Positions 34,250 to 43,596 of a stretch of 64,000 nt of DNA are shown in pieces (the stretch's first letter is position 1; each line of letters begins with the position of its first letter). Position numbers and translations under genes: made by a program. The notes under the pieces are model-generated. The model was given only the letters and a program-made list of their open reading frames with translations, had not been told where the DNA came from and did not search any database. Origin of the DNA: Hymenobacter psychrophilus (lineage in GTDB: Bacteria > Bacteroidota > Bacteroidia > Cytophagales > Hymenobacteraceae); the NCBI RefSeq assembly GCF_900107135.1, contig NZ_FNOV01000003.1, positions 62,001 through 126,000 on the forward strand, given 5' to 3'.

Positions 34250-36685
34250 CTACCGCCGGATAACGGCCCCGGCCTGCTGCTCGAACTGCTGAATCAGGCG
34301 GTTCATCACCTGGTCGATGGCCTGGTCGGTGAGCGTCTGGGTGGCATCTTGGAGCAGGAAGCTGACGGAGTACGACTTCTTGCCGGCCCCCAGGTTGTCG
34401 CCCTCGTACACGTCGAACACATTGACGTGGCGCAGCAGCTTCTTTTCGGCGCGGCGGGCAATCTGCCGAAGCTGGTCGAAGCTCACGGTGCGGTCGACGA
34501 CCAGGCTCAGGTCGCGGCGCACTTCCGGGAACTTGGGCAGCTCCTGGGCCACGAGGCGGCTCTTGTGCTTGCGCATCAGGCCGTCCCAGTCCAGCTCGGC
34601 AAACCAGACGGGCTGGCTCACGTCGAGGCGCTTGAGCACGGCCGCGGACACGGCGCCGAGTTGGGCCACCGACTGGTTCTGGGCCAGCAGCGTGAGGCCA
34701 CCGGCCAGATAGGGGTGCTCGACGGGCCGCGAGGCAGGCTCGGCGAAGCCCAAGGCGGCCAGCACCTGCTGCACGGCCCCGGCCAGCTGGTGGAAGGAGC
34801 TTTTGGCCGATTTCTGCTGCCAGGTTTCGGCGGCCGTGTTGCCGGTGAGGTAGATGACGAGCTGGTTCTGCTCCTCGTGGCCGCCGCCGGGCAGCTGGCG
34901 GTAGGTTTTGCCGAACTCGTAGAGCTTCAGGTCGCGCTGGCGGCGGTTCACGTTGTGGCGCACTACTTCCAGGCCGCTGGGCAGCAGGCTGGGCCGCATT
35001 ACGTTTAGCTCGGCGCTGTTGAAGTTGAGCAAATGCACCAGCCCGGCATCGGGCGCGGCCTCGGTTTCGAAGTAGCGCGAGTTGGTGATGGAGTTGGTGA
35101 TGATTTCCGAAAAGCCCTGCCCGCTCAGCAGCCGGGCCACATTCTGGCGGATGATTTCGGGGTCGGGGTTCGGGAACCGGGCCAGAAACGAGGCCGAATT
35201 ATGAGGCCGCAGGGCCACGTGGTTGTAGCCGTAAATGCGCAGAATCTCCTCAATCACATCCGCTTCGCGCGTTACGTCCACTTTGTGCGGCGGCACCGAC
35301 AAAATCCATTCCTCGTGGCCGGCTTCGTCCGTAAGCTCCTCCGTGATGAGGATGTCGAGGTCGGTGAGAATCTGGCGGATGCGGGCGGGCGCGATGAACT
35401 GGCCGACGAGCTTCTCGACCCGCGGCAGGCGCAGGCGCACCAGCGTGGAGCCGATAGGCTCAGGGTACTCGTCCACGACGGGCGCGGCCACGGTGGCTCC
35501 TGCCACTTCCTGGAGCAACAGCGCGGCGCGCTTGAGAGCCAGCAGCACCATGTTGGGGTCGGTGCCGCGCTCGAAGCGAAACGAGGCGTCGGTTTTGAGT
35601 TTGTGGTACTGAGAAGTGGTTCGAACAGTAGCAGGGTCGAAGTAGGCGCTTTCCAAGAAAACATGAGTAGTAGCATCTACTACACCTGACTTTGCTCCGC
35701 CGAATACCCCGGCAAGTGCAATTGGCTCCCCATTCCCATCGGCAATGACTAAGTCGCCATAGGCAAGCTCCCGTTCTACGCCATCCAGCGTCACTAATTT
35801 ATCCCAAACTTCACCCCACATTACGCGAATGTGGTCACCAGCAATCTGGTCGGCGTCGAAGGCGTGCAGGGGCTGGCCCAGCTCATGGAGTACGAAGTTG
35901 GTCACGTCCACCACGTTGTTGATGGGCGAGAGGCCGATGCTACGCAGGCGGCGTTGCAGCCACTCCGGTGAGGGGCCAACTTTAACGTTTTCCAGCAGCA
36001 GACCCGCGTAACGCGGCGCGGCATTGGGATATTCCAATGTCACCTTGATATTCCGCTCGGCCGTGGCTGGGGCGTGGAAGCCGCTGATGTCGGGCAGGTG
36101 GCAGGGCTGGCGCAACAGGGCGCGCAGCTCGCGGGCCACGCCGTAGTGCGAGGCCGCGTCGGCCCGGTTCGGGGTCAGGCCGATTTCAAATACCGAGTCG
36201 GAGCCCAGGCCGAAGTAGTCGGCGGCGGGCGTGCCGTTGGGCAAGTCGGTATCGAGCACCATAATACCGTCGTGCGACTGGCCCAGACCAATTTCGTCCT
36301 CGGCGCAAATCATGCCCTCGGAGGCCGCGCCCCGGATTTTCGACTTCTTGATTTTGAATGGCTCGCCGCCGCTGGGGTACAGCATAGCCCCTTCGAGGGC
36401 CACTACCACGCGCTGGCCGGCGGCCACATTGGGCGCGCCGCACACAATCTGGCGGGGGGTGGCGTCGCCCACGTCCACGGTGGTCAGACTGAGCTTGTCG
36501 GCGTCGGGGTGTTTTTCGCGGGTGAGCACGGTGCCCAATACCAGGCCGCGCAGGCCACCGGGCACGCTTTCCTGCTCCTCAATTCCCTCCACCTCCAGCC
36601 CCGAGCCGGTAAGCAGCGCCCCAATTTCGGCCGCGGGTTTATCGGTAGGGATGAGCGTGCGGAGCCAGTCGTAGGATATCTTCAT
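34250..36685 (-). CDS. pheT: phenylalanyl-tRNA synthetase beta subunit
   Basis: The 811-residue protein has the standard domain order. An N-terminal EMAP/tRNA-binding domain (about 40-150) has GAPNVAAGQRVVVALEGA, followed by the B3/4 region, B5 and core domain (FERGTDPNMVLLALKRAALLL). The C-terminal FDX-ACB domain begins PKFPEVRRDLSLVVD. With PheS it charges tRNA-Phe; pheS is not in the window. A TACCTTTG box lies 112 bp upstream, so the leader includes the palindrome at 36700-36790. Confidence 0.97.
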   Translation of the reverse strand: MKISYDWLRTLIPTDKPAAEIGALLTGSGLEVEGIEEQESVPGGLRGLVLGTVLTREKHPDADKLSLTTVDVGDATPRQIVCGAPNVAAGQRVVVALEGAMLYPSGGEPFKIKKSKIRGAASEGMICAEDEIGLGQSHDGIMVLDTDLPNGTPAADYFGLGSDSVFEIGLTPNRADAASHYGVARELRALLRQPCHLPDISGFHAPATAERNIKVTLEYPNAAPRYAGLLLENVKVGPSPEWLQRRLRSIGLSPINNVVDVTNFVLHELGQPLHAFDADQIAGDHIRVMWGEVWDKLVTLDGVERELAYGDLVIADGNGEPIALAGVFGGAKSGVVDATTHVFLESAYFDPATVRTTSQYHKLKTDASFRFERGTDPNMVLLALKRAALLLQEVAGATVAAPVVDEYPEPIGSTLVRLRLPRVEKLVGQFIAPARIRQILTDLDILITEELTDEAGHEEWILSVPPHKVDVTREADVIEEILRIYGYNHVALRPHNSASFLARFPNPDPEIIRQNVARLLSGQGFSEIITNSITNSRYFETEAAPDAGLVHLLNFNSAELNVMRPSLLPSGLEVVRHNVNRRQRDLKLYEFGKTYRQLPGGGHEEQNQLVIYLTGNTAAETWQQKSAKSSFHQLAGAVQQVLAALGFAEPASRPVEHPYLAGGLTLLAQNQSVAQLGAVSAAVLKRLDVSQPVWFAELDWDGLMRKHKSRLVAQELPKFPEVRRDLSLVVDRTVSFDQLRQIARRAEKKLLRHVNVFDVYEGDNLGAGKKSYSVSFLLQDATQTLTDQAIDQVMNRLIQQFEQQAGAVIRR

Positions 36686-36699
36686 TTCAGTTGCCAGTG

Positions 36700-36790
36700 T
36701 TCAGTTGCCAGTTGCCTGGGTGCGGCAGTCCGTTGTCAGGTTGATTTCAAGAACAACCTGGCAGCGGCCAACGGGCAACGGGCAACTGAA
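36700..36790. repeat. imperfect hairpin covering most of the pheT leader
   Basis: TTCAGTTGCCAGTTGCC near 36700 pairs with GGCAACGGGCAACTGAA ending at 36790. It spans nearly the whole predicted pheT 5' leader. It could be a dispersed CAGTTGCC repeat or a regulatory leader. Confidence 0.7.
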
Positions 36791-36796
36791 TTCGGG

Positions 36797-36804
36797 CAAA
36801 GGTA
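36797..36804 (-). promoter_or_regulatory. candidate -7 box TACCTTTG for pheT
   Basis: The reverse strand reads TACCTTTG, an exact consensus match, 112 bp before the pheT start. The predicted transcript would begin at about 36790, at the edge of the leader hairpin. Confidence 0.5.
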
Positions 36805-36922
36805 CAGATTCGGGCGGGCGGTAGAAAGCTGCCAGCCGGGCAACCTGCGGCCGGCAGTGCCCCGGCCGGCCACAGCCCGCCGGGTCCGATAGGCAGCGGC
36901 CGCTTCAAATGTGGAAAGCGTG

Positions 36923-36953
36923 TTGAATAACTGTCATCATTCCCGTAACTTTC
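36923..36953 (+). promoter_or_regulatory. promoter TTG-N20-TAACTTTC for the T9SS protease-like gene
   Basis: TTG at 36923-36925 and TAACTTTC at 36946-36953 are 20 bp apart, close to the Bacteroidota -33/-7 layout, 43 bp before the ATG. The last base differs from TAnnTTTG. Confidence 0.5.
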
Positions 36954-36995
36954 CGACCTTTCTTTTAATATCCACTCAGCATTTCTGCTTATTTG

Positions 36996-39461
36996 ATGAA
37001 AAAACTACTTCTAGCACCGGCGTTACTGACCAGCTTGGTCAGTTTCGGTCAGGCACCCAGGTTTACGCTCGACCCCAGCCCGGCTCCGGCTACTATCTGC
37101 TACTCGCGCCCCGAGAGCATGCACACCAAGCTGCCCCTGCCCGAGGCCTACCTCGAGCAGCAGCGCACCGGCCGCCGCGCTGCCGCGAGCGCCAAAATTG
37201 AAGTAACCTACGACGGCTTTTCGCCCGAGGCCCAGGCCGCCTTCCAGCACGCTGTCGACATCTGGCAGTCGTTGCTGATCTCGCCGGTAACCATTCGGGT
37301 GCAGGCCACCTGGACGCCGCTGGCGGCGGGCGTACTCGGCTCGGCCGGCGCCACGGCTTATTACAACGACCTAAGTGGGGCTACCCGCAACGGGGTGAGG
37401 TATCCGGTGGCCCTGGCCGAGAAAATCAGTGGCCAGGACCTGAACGCGACAAATGCACCCGATATCAATGCCCGCTTCAGCAGCACGTTTAACTGGTATT
37501 ACGGGCTGGATGGCAACGTACCGGCCGGCCAGTACGATCTGGTAACGGTGGTGCTGCACGAACTAGGCCACGGCTTGGGCTTCGCTGCCGGCACCAGCTA
37601 CACGGCTCCCAACGGCTCCTACGGCGTCCCGCCATCCATTTTCAGCTCCTACATTGAAAATCAGGCTGGCGAGTTACTCATTAATAACCCGGCCTACCCC
37701 AACAACTCGGCGGCACTGGGCACGCAGTTTACCAGCAATCAGCTTTACTTCAACAGCCCGCTGGCCCGGGCCGTCAACGACGACAAGCGCCCCCGGCTGT
37801 ATGCCCCGGCCACGTACTCGTCGGGCTCCAGCATTTCGCACCTTGATGAGGCCACGTACCGCGCCGGCGACATCAATTCGCTGATGTCGCCGCAGGTTGG
37901 CGCGGCCGAGGCCATGCACAACCCCGGTCCGCTCACGCTGAAGATGTTCGACGAGATGGGCTGGTTCAACACGGCCATCCGCACTACGCCGCTCCGGGAT
38001 TCGGAAGTGGCCCGCGACTTCCCCGTTACGGCTACCATCATCAGCGACGGCACGGTTACGCCCGGCTCGGTGAAGCTCAACTACGCCATCGATAATGCGG
38101 CGCCCGTGGCCATTACCATGACCAACACGGGCGGCAACGAGTACCGGGGCGTAATTCCAAGCCCGGGTCTCAACCACAAAATCAGCTACTTCATCACGGC
38201 TTCCGACAACGAAACCAAGCGTACCTACTCCGCCCCGGCCGCCTACCAGCCCAACGTGGCAACCGTCGACCGCTACTCGTTTGTCGTGGGCCCCGATGTG
38301 GTGGCGCCGCTCGTGCAGCACCGGGCCGCGACCTACGTATTCGTTGATAAGCTGCCGCTGAACCTGCAGGTGCAGGCCACCGACAACCTGGGCATAGGCA
38401 GCGTGCAGGCCGAGGTATTTGTAAACGGCGTGGCCAAGCCGACGCTCACGCTTACCCGCCAGGGAACTTCCAGCACTTACACCGGAGGCCTGACGGCCGC
38501 TGGCATCGTGGCCGGCGACGTGCTCACCTACCGCATTCTGACCCGCGACGTGGCGGCGGCGGCCAACCAGACGCTAAACCCCACCAGCGGTTTTTACACC
38601 GTGAATGTGGTGGGCTTCAAGCCGGCGCAGGCCGCTTACACCAACAACTTCAACAGCGCCGCGCCGCTCGATTTCGTGGGCGAGGGCTTCACGATTGCGC
38701 AGCCCGGCAACTTCGCCAATCCGGCCATCCACTCCGACCACCAGTACGCCAACGATACGTCCCTCATCTACCAGATGCTGGTTCCCATCAAGGTAACGTC
38801 GAAGAACACGATTATGACGTTTGACGAAGTGGTGCTGGTGGAGCCCGGCGAGCCTACTGCTACTTTTGGCACCGAGGAATTTTACGACTACGTGGTGGTA
38901 GAGGGCAGCACCGACCAGGGTGCCACCTGGAAGCCCGTAGCCGATGGCTACGACTCGCGCCTGCAAGCCGATTGGCTGGCGGCCTGGAACCTCAAAGTAA
39001 CGGCGGCCGGCAACTCCAACTCCGTTGGCAGTCCGTCGCTGTTCAAACCGCATACTTTCAGCCTGGGCGCCAAATACAACGTGGGCGACGAAGTGCGCCT
39101 GCGCTTCCGCCTCACCGCCGACCCCGGCGCGTTTGGCTGGGGCTGGGCCATCGACAACTTGGTGGTCAGCAACGTGATAACCAGCGTGGCCTCGGAGCTG
39201 AAAGCCAATGGCGGCTTGAGTGTGTTCCCGAACCCAAGCGCCGGCCAGTTCCGCGTGCAGGCCCGCTTCAGCCGGCCTACCAGCGGCCTCGAAGTGGTGG
39301 TGCGCAACATGCTGGGCCAGGAAGTATTCCGCCAAGCTGTGCCTGCTACTGCCAGCCTCAACCTACCCATCGATCTGGGTCAGTTGGCCAGCGGCCTCTA
39401 CCAACTCAGCTTGGGCAACGGTGCCGACGCTACTTCGCGCAAAATCCTGATTCAGCGGTAG
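36996..39461 (+). CDS. T9SS-sorted secreted metalloprotease-like protein
   Basis: The 821-residue product has a signal peptide (MKKLLLAPALLTSLVSFGQ) and a metzincin-like zinc site, H188-E189-x2-H192-GLGF, with SLMSP near residue 290 as a likely Met-turn. A central beta-sandwich region (about 340-560) follows, then a jelly-roll-like domain. From about residue 745, LSVFPNPSAGQF and LASGLYQLSLG form a type A T9SS sorting domain. It should be exported and cell-surface attached. Proteolysis is inferred from the motif. The preceding in-frame TTG at 36993 is not needed. Confidence 0.82.
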   Translation: MKKLLLAPALLTSLVSFGQAPRFTLDPSPAPATICYSRPESMHTKLPLPEAYLEQQRTGRRAAASAKIEVTYDGFSPEAQAAFQHAVDIWQSLLISPVTIRVQATWTPLAAGVLGSAGATAYYNDLSGATRNGVRYPVALAEKISGQDLNATNAPDINARFSSTFNWYYGLDGNVPAGQYDLVTVVLHELGHGLGFAAGTSYTAPNGSYGVPPSIFSSYIENQAGELLINNPAYPNNSAALGTQFTSNQLYFNSPLARAVNDDKRPRLYAPATYSSGSSISHLDEATYRAGDINSLMSPQVGAAEAMHNPGPLTLKMFDEMGWFNTAIRTTPLRDSEVARDFPVTATIISDGTVTPGSVKLNYAIDNAAPVAITMTNTGGNEYRGVIPSPGLNHKISYFITASDNETKRTYSAPAAYQPNVATVDRYSFVVGPDVVAPLVQHRAATYVFVDKLPLNLQVQATDNLGIGSVQAEVFVNGVAKPTLTLTRQGTSSTYTGGLTAAGIVAGDVLTYRILTRDVAAAANQTLNPTSGFYTVNVVGFKPAQAAYTNNFNSAAPLDFVGEGFTIAQPGNFANPAIHSDHQYANDTSLIYQMLVPIKVTSKNTIMTFDEVVLVEPGEPTATFGTEEFYDYVVVEGSTDQGATWKPVADGYDSRLQADWLAAWNLKVTAAGNSNSVGSPSLFKPHTFSLGAKYNVGDEVRLRFRLTADPGAFGWGWAIDNLVVSNVITSVASELKANGGLSVFPNPSAGQFRVQARFSRPTSGLEVVVRNMLGQEVFRQAVPATASLNLPIDLGQLASGLYQLSLGNGADATSRKILIQR

Positions 39462-39465
39462 TTTT

Positions 39466-39662
39466 AATCAGCTGTTAGCTGAGAGCTATTAGCTGTTAGC
39501 TTTCCGTTTTTACCAACCCAGCAGTATATCACAGAAAAGGGCGGCCCCTCCACAGTTGGAGGGGCCGCCCTTTTCTGTAGTCAGATTCTCTAACCTAAGT
39601 CAGAAATGCGGTCTGAAAAACCGAGAACGAAAGCTAATAGCTGTTAGCTAATAGCTATCAGC
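39466..39662. repeat. nested palindrome: AGCTGTTAGCT repeats flanking a strong terminator
   Basis: The outer arms (about 39470-39508 and 39625-39661) consist of AGCTGTTAGCT and AGCTATTAGCT words in inverted order. The inner part is the perfect hairpin at 39531-39578. The right edge reaches the DUF1684 stop codon region. Confidence 0.8.
39531..39578. terminator. perfect 22-bp hairpin between convergent genes
   Basis: ACAGAAAAGGGCGGCCCC pairs with the matching sequence ending at 39578 around CAGT, with A- and T-runs at both ends. It should stop transcription of both the T9SS gene and the convergent DUF1684 gene. Confidence 0.85.
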
Positions 39663-39663
39663 T

Positions 39664-40278
39664 CTATTTATACGCCTTCTCGCCGGCCTCAATCTGCAGT
39701 TTCAAGCGGTTGTCGGGCGGTGGCACGGGGCACGCGTAGGCGTCGGAGTAAGCGCAATAGGGGCTGTAGGCCTGGTTGAAATCGAGCAGCACTTCGGTGT
39801 CGGAGGCGGCGGGCAGGGGCGCATCGAGGTAGCGGCCGCCGCCGTAGGAGCCGAAGCCGTTGGTGCGGTCGGTGAAGGGCACAAACAGGGTCGTGTCTTT
39901 GCCGTCGGCCTTCAGGAATAGCGTGAGCTGATACTCCTGCTTCTCGAAGATGAATTTGGCCCGGCCCCAACGCAGGTACTTGTCCGACTTGCCGTCGGTG
40001 AGTGGCATTTCTACAGTGTCGCGCTGCGGGAAGTGCTCCAGTTGGGCATCGAGGCGGAAAGCACGGTTGGGCGGGTAGAACTTGAGGCTGTCGAAGCTTT
40101 GGCGCAACTCGTCGCTGAGGGGCGAGGAGTTGGGGCGGCGGAAGGCGTTGTTCTTGGCTTCGCGCTGCTGTTGCAGCCGGGCCACGTACTGGTCCTGGCC
40201 CAGCACAAGGTCTTGCAGAAAGTAGCCGAACACGAGCAGCAGGCCCAGGCCAATGAGGATTTTGGGGTTGATGCGCAA
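39664..40278 (-). CDS. DUF1684 domain protein
   Basis: The 204-residue protein has one N-terminal membrane segment (about 7-24) and the DUF1684 marks FVPFTDRTNGFGSYGGGRYLD, LLDFNQAYSPYCAYSDAYACPVPPPDNRL and AGEKAYK. The family has no assigned activity; members are exported or membrane-anchored. It is monocistronic, with AT-rich DNA upstream. Confidence 0.9.
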   Translation of the reverse strand: MRINPKILIGLGLLLVFGYFLQDLVLGQDQYVARLQQQREAKNNAFRRPNSSPLSDELRQSFDSLKFYPPNRAFRLDAQLEHFPQRDTVEMPLTDGKSDKYLRWGRAKFIFEKQEYQLTLFLKADGKDTTLFVPFTDRTNGFGSYGGGRYLDAPLPAASDTEVLLDFNQAYSPYCAYSDAYACPVPPPDNRLKLQIEAGEKAYK

Positions 40279-40442
40279 AGGGGAGGGAATTAAAAATTAA
40301 GCGTGAGAAATTAAAAACAAGCCATCGTTCAGTCAATTCGTATCGACCGCAGCTCATCACAAGTTTGTGCTGTATCTCTCAACAAAGATGGAAGTCAGCT
40401 GCCCCAATTTTTAATTTTTCACTTTTAATTTTTACTTCACCC

Positions 40443-41210
40443 CTACAGCATTCCTTCGTCGGCGAAACTGTGGTAGCCCTGGTCGGTGAAAATGAGGTGG
40501 TCGAGCACGGGCAGGTCGAGCAGCTGGCCGGCCTCCTTGAGCTTACGGGTCAGGGCAATATCGGCGGCCGAGGGGTTACGGTTGCCGCTGGGGTGGTTGT
40601 GCACCAGCACAATGCTGCTGGCCAACTGCTCCAGCGCCTCCTTGAAAATAAGCTTGGGGTCGGCCACGGTACCAGCCACCCCGCCCCGGCTGATGCTGAC
40701 GGTGCGCATGACCACGTTGGCGCGGTTGAGCAGAATCACCCAGAACTCCTCGTGGGGTAAATCCTGCAAATGGGGCTGCATCACGCGGTAAATGTCGCGC
40801 GAGCAGGTAACAGTGGTGCGGGCCGGGGCGTCGGCTTCCTTGCGGCGACGGCCCAGCTCCAGCGCCGCCACAATGGTAATGGCGCGGGCCTCGCCGATGC
40901 CCTTCTGCTTCATCAGCTCCTTTACCGAGAAGCGGGCCAGCACGTTCAGGTCGTTCTGGGCCGCTTTGAGCACGAGCTTGGCCACATCAACGGCCGACAA
41001 TTTGGCGGTGCCCGAACCCAGCAGAATGGCCAGCAGCTCGGCATCCGAGAGTACAGCGCGACCCTTCTGCAGCAGCTTTTCGCGGGGCCGGTCTTCTTCT
41101 GCCCAGCTTTTGATGCCGCTAGCGACCGGGGCGTAAGCGGCAGGTGTGCCATTTGGGGCCTCGGGGGCGGGTTGCGGCGGGTTTTCCGACAGCTTGTCAA
41201 ACTCTTGCAT
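40443..41210 (-). CDS. radC: RadC family protein (JAB/MPN domain)
   Basis: The 255-residue protein has the N-terminal helix-hairpin-helix region (VKELMKQKGIGEARAITIVAALELG) and the C-terminal JAMM-like metal site HNHPSGN with PSAAD. RadC-type proteins were linked to DNA repair but their activity is unproven. It has an extra Pro/Ala-rich N-terminus before WAEEDRPREKLLQKG. It is divergent from the phosphoesterase gene. Confidence 0.92.
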   Translation of the reverse strand: MQEFDKLSENPPQPAPEAPNGTPAAYAPVASGIKSWAEEDRPREKLLQKGRAVLSDAELLAILLGSGTAKLSAVDVAKLVLKAAQNDLNVLARFSVKELMKQKGIGEARAITIVAALELGRRRKEADAPARTTVTCSRDIYRVMQPHLQDLPHEEFWVILLNRANVVMRTVSISRGGVAGTVADPKLIFKEALEQLASSIVLVHNHPSGNRNPSAADIALTRKLKEAGQLLDLPVLDHLIFTDQGYHSFADEGML

Positions 41211-41323
41211 GGGGCACCGTTGTTGTAGGCCCGGAATTTAATCTAAAAACCGGGCTCGGCCATCGTGTTGCCAGTCCCTCTGTCTTACTTTGTGGTCCCA
41301 TCAATGGGGGGCCTGTTTTTTCT

Positions 41324-42571
41324 ATGTCCCGCAAACTGTTTCTGCCTTTCTTTTTAATCCTGGTAGCCGCTGCCGAATGGTATGCTTTTCAGGCTGTACG
41401 CACGCTGGTGCAATCTGCTTCGCCCGGTCTGCGCCGCACTACGGTGGTGCTTTATTGGGTCCTGACGGCTCTGGTATGGGGGCTGGGCTTCTGGGCCATG
41501 AGCAACCGACGCGAGCACGCCTCCTACAAAGCCTACCTCGGCGGATTGCTGCTGGCTGTTATTGCCGCCAAAATAGTGGTCGTCATTCCGCTGCTGCTCG
41601 AAGACGTGGTACGCCTGGGCCGCTGGGTGGCCCAGCTGGTAAGCCGGCCCGCCGGGGCGGAAGCCGGGCCAGCCATTTCGCGCAGTGAGTTTCTGAGCAA
41701 AGTGGCCCTGGTGGCCGGGGCCGTGCCTTTCGTGGCGCTGCTGTGGGGCATGTTTAAGGGACGCACCGACTACACCGTTAAGCGCGTGGTGCTGCGCTTT
41801 CCTAACCTGCCGGCCTCGTTCGATGGGTTTAAAATGCTCCAGATTTCCGACCTGCACACCGGCTCGTTCCAGAGCCTCGCGCCGCTGCGCCGGGCAGTGG
41901 CCCTCATCAACGAGCAGGCCGCCGACCTGGTGGTGATGACCGGCGACCTGGTGAACAACTACGCCACCGAAGTGGAGGAGCACATCGACACGCTGGCCGG
42001 CATCCGCTCCAAGCTCCCCATTTACTCCATCCTCGGCAACCACGATTACTCCGACTACGTGGACTGGACCCAGGAAGGCGGCTTGGCGGCCAAGCAGGCC
42101 AACTTGGCCCGCATGAAAGCCAACCACGCCAAAATCGGCTGGAACCTGCTGCTCGACGAGGCCCGCACCATTGAGCGCAACGGCGAAAAAATCAGTTTGA
42201 TTGGGGTGCAGAACTGGGGAGCTAAGGGCTTCGCGCAGTACGGCGACCTGGCCAAGGCCCACGCCGCCTCCGACCCCGCGGCCCCGTTCAAAATCCTGCT
42301 CTCCCACGACCCCTCCCACTGGGACGCGCAGGTGCAGAACTACCCCGACATCGACCTGATGCTGGCCGGCCACACCCACGGCATGCAGTTTGGTTTAAAC
42401 CTGTCGTTTTTGAAGTGGAGCCCGGTGCAATATGCGTATAAGCAGTGGGCCGGCCTGTATCAGCGCGGCCGCCAGCACCTGTACGTAAACACCGGCCTGG
42501 GCTTCATCGGCTACCCCGGCCGGGTGGGTTTCCTGCCCGAAATTACGGTGTTCGAGTTGCAGCGGGGGTAG
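41324..42571 (+). CDS. membrane-anchored metallophosphoesterase
   Basis: The 415-residue protein has three or four N-terminal membrane segments (to about 145). A calcineurin-like domain follows with LQISDLHTGSF, VMTGDLVNN, ILGNHDYSDY, LLSHDPSHWD and LAGHTHGMQFG, all metal-ligand motifs. It resembles the YaeI/YkuE phosphoesterases; the substrate is unknown. An upstream frame to 41144 overlaps radC and is rejected. TTACTTTGTGG at about 41287 may be its -7 box. Confidence 0.88.
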   Translation: MSRKLFLPFFLILVAAAEWYAFQAVRTLVQSASPGLRRTTVVLYWVLTALVWGLGFWAMSNRREHASYKAYLGGLLLAVIAAKIVVVIPLLLEDVVRLGRWVAQLVSRPAGAEAGPAISRSEFLSKVALVAGAVPFVALLWGMFKGRTDYTVKRVVLRFPNLPASFDGFKMLQISDLHTGSFQSLAPLRRAVALINEQAADLVVMTGDLVNNYATEVEEHIDTLAGIRSKLPIYSILGNHDYSDYVDWTQEGGLAAKQANLARMKANHAKIGWNLLLDEARTIERNGEKISLIGVQNWGAKGFAQYGDLAKAHAASDPAAPFKILLSHDPSHWDAQVQNYPDIDLMLAGHTHGMQFGLNLSFLKWSPVQYAYKQWAGLYQRGRQHLYVNTGLGFIGYPGRVGFLPEITVFELQRG

Positions 42572-42597
42572 CAGAAGTTGATAGTTTAGAAGCGGTT

Positions 42598-42648
42598 AAA
42601 AAGTGCGCGTTCTGCGAGGTATAGGCCTTAACAGAACGCGCACTTTTT
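42598..42648 (+). terminator. terminator after the phosphoesterase gene
   Basis: AAAAAGTGCGCGTTCTG pairs with CAGAACGCGCACTTTTT around an 18-base loop, 26 bp after the stop codon. Confidence 0.85.
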
Positions 42649-42772
42649 CCTTTTTTCAATTTCCGGCTTCCTGCTTTCCCAACGGGCCAACCTCCGCCCG
42701 CCATCCACCGTATACGCGCCATTCCCATTTTCTCTCCCTCCTTTTTTTCCCACTGACTTTCAAGCCTTCCTC

Positions 42773-43438
42773 ATGAAAAAGACCCTGCTTCTGCTTTCGG
42801 CTGCCGCTGCCTTCACGCTCGGCTCGTGCTCGGAAAACCAGCCCGCTGAAACCACTACCACGACCACCGATACCACCATGACCACGGCCACCACGACCGG
42901 CAGCATGGATTACTCGCCGGAAGCCGTTAACAGCCGCGCCGACCGTATGGCCGGTGATATGGCCACCAGCATGAAGCTTGACGAGCCGACCCGCACCCGG
43001 GTACGCGACATTTATGTTGCCCGGGGCCAGCGCATGGCCGAGCTCAACCAGAAATACATGACCGACACGATGGGCATGGCCGCCGCCCGCCGCGACGTGT
43101 ACAGCAACACCGATGCGGAAATGAAAACCGTGTTCACCGACCCCACGCAGTACACGGCCTACGAAAGCAGCCGCAGCAGCTACATGGACGACCGGTACAT
43201 GGACAGCGGCAGCATGGGTTCGTCGGACAATATGTCGATGGGCAGCTCATCGGCTGACATGAGCAGCTCCGAGATGGACAAGATGAAAATGAAGGGCGAA
43301 GACGGCAGCAAGCTGAAGGTGAAAGCCGACGGCGACGTAAAAATGAAAGACGCTGAGGGCAACAAGGCCAAAATGGATGCCGACGACGGCACCGTGAAAA
43401 TGAAGCCTCAGGACGGCGACAAAACCGTCATCAAATAA
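42773..43438 (+). CDS. lipoprotein with Thr-rich linker and charged repetitive tail
   Basis: The 221-residue product has a lipoprotein signal ending LGSC with Cys19, a Thr-rich linker and a helical part (VNSRADRMAGDMATSMKLDE). The last 60 residues are built of short alternating units with KMK, KLKVK, DVKMKD, KMDAD and VKMKPQ. The tail is highly charged and regular. Function is unknown. The gene ends before a clear terminator. Confidence 0.7.
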   Translation: MKKTLLLLSAAAAFTLGSCSENQPAETTTTTTDTTMTTATTTGSMDYSPEAVNSRADRMAGDMATSMKLDEPTRTRVRDIYVARGQRMAELNQKYMTDTMGMAAARRDVYSNTDAEMKTVFTDPTQYTAYESSRSSYMDDRYMDSGSMGSSDNMSMGSSSADMSSSEMDKMKMKGEDGSKLKVKADGDVKMKDAEGNKAKMDADDGTVKMKPQDGDKTVIK

Positions 43439-43486
43439 CTTTTTTGGCGGCCAGCGCACTTTCGGCCGTCAATTTGTTAGCTCGGG

Positions 43487-43520
43487 GAAGCCCGCACCTG
43501 CAACGGTGCGGGCTTCTTTT
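43487..43520 (+). terminator. terminator after the charged-tail lipoprotein gene
   Basis: GAAGCCCGCAC pairs with GTGCGGGCTTC, followed by TTTT, 48 bp after the stop codon. Confidence 0.85.
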
Positions 43521-43596
43521 GTCTCCTTCCGGTACAATGAGCGTTTACCGGCCAGCCCGTTGAGCCTCCCGGGGAGAATGGTTTCCCCGCCGCGCT

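Noticed and set aside
1422-39662. tRNA genes from cloverleaf-like hairpins
   Set aside because: No GGTTCGAATCC-type T-arm was found outside the tmRNA, and the hairpins lack acceptor-arm layout.
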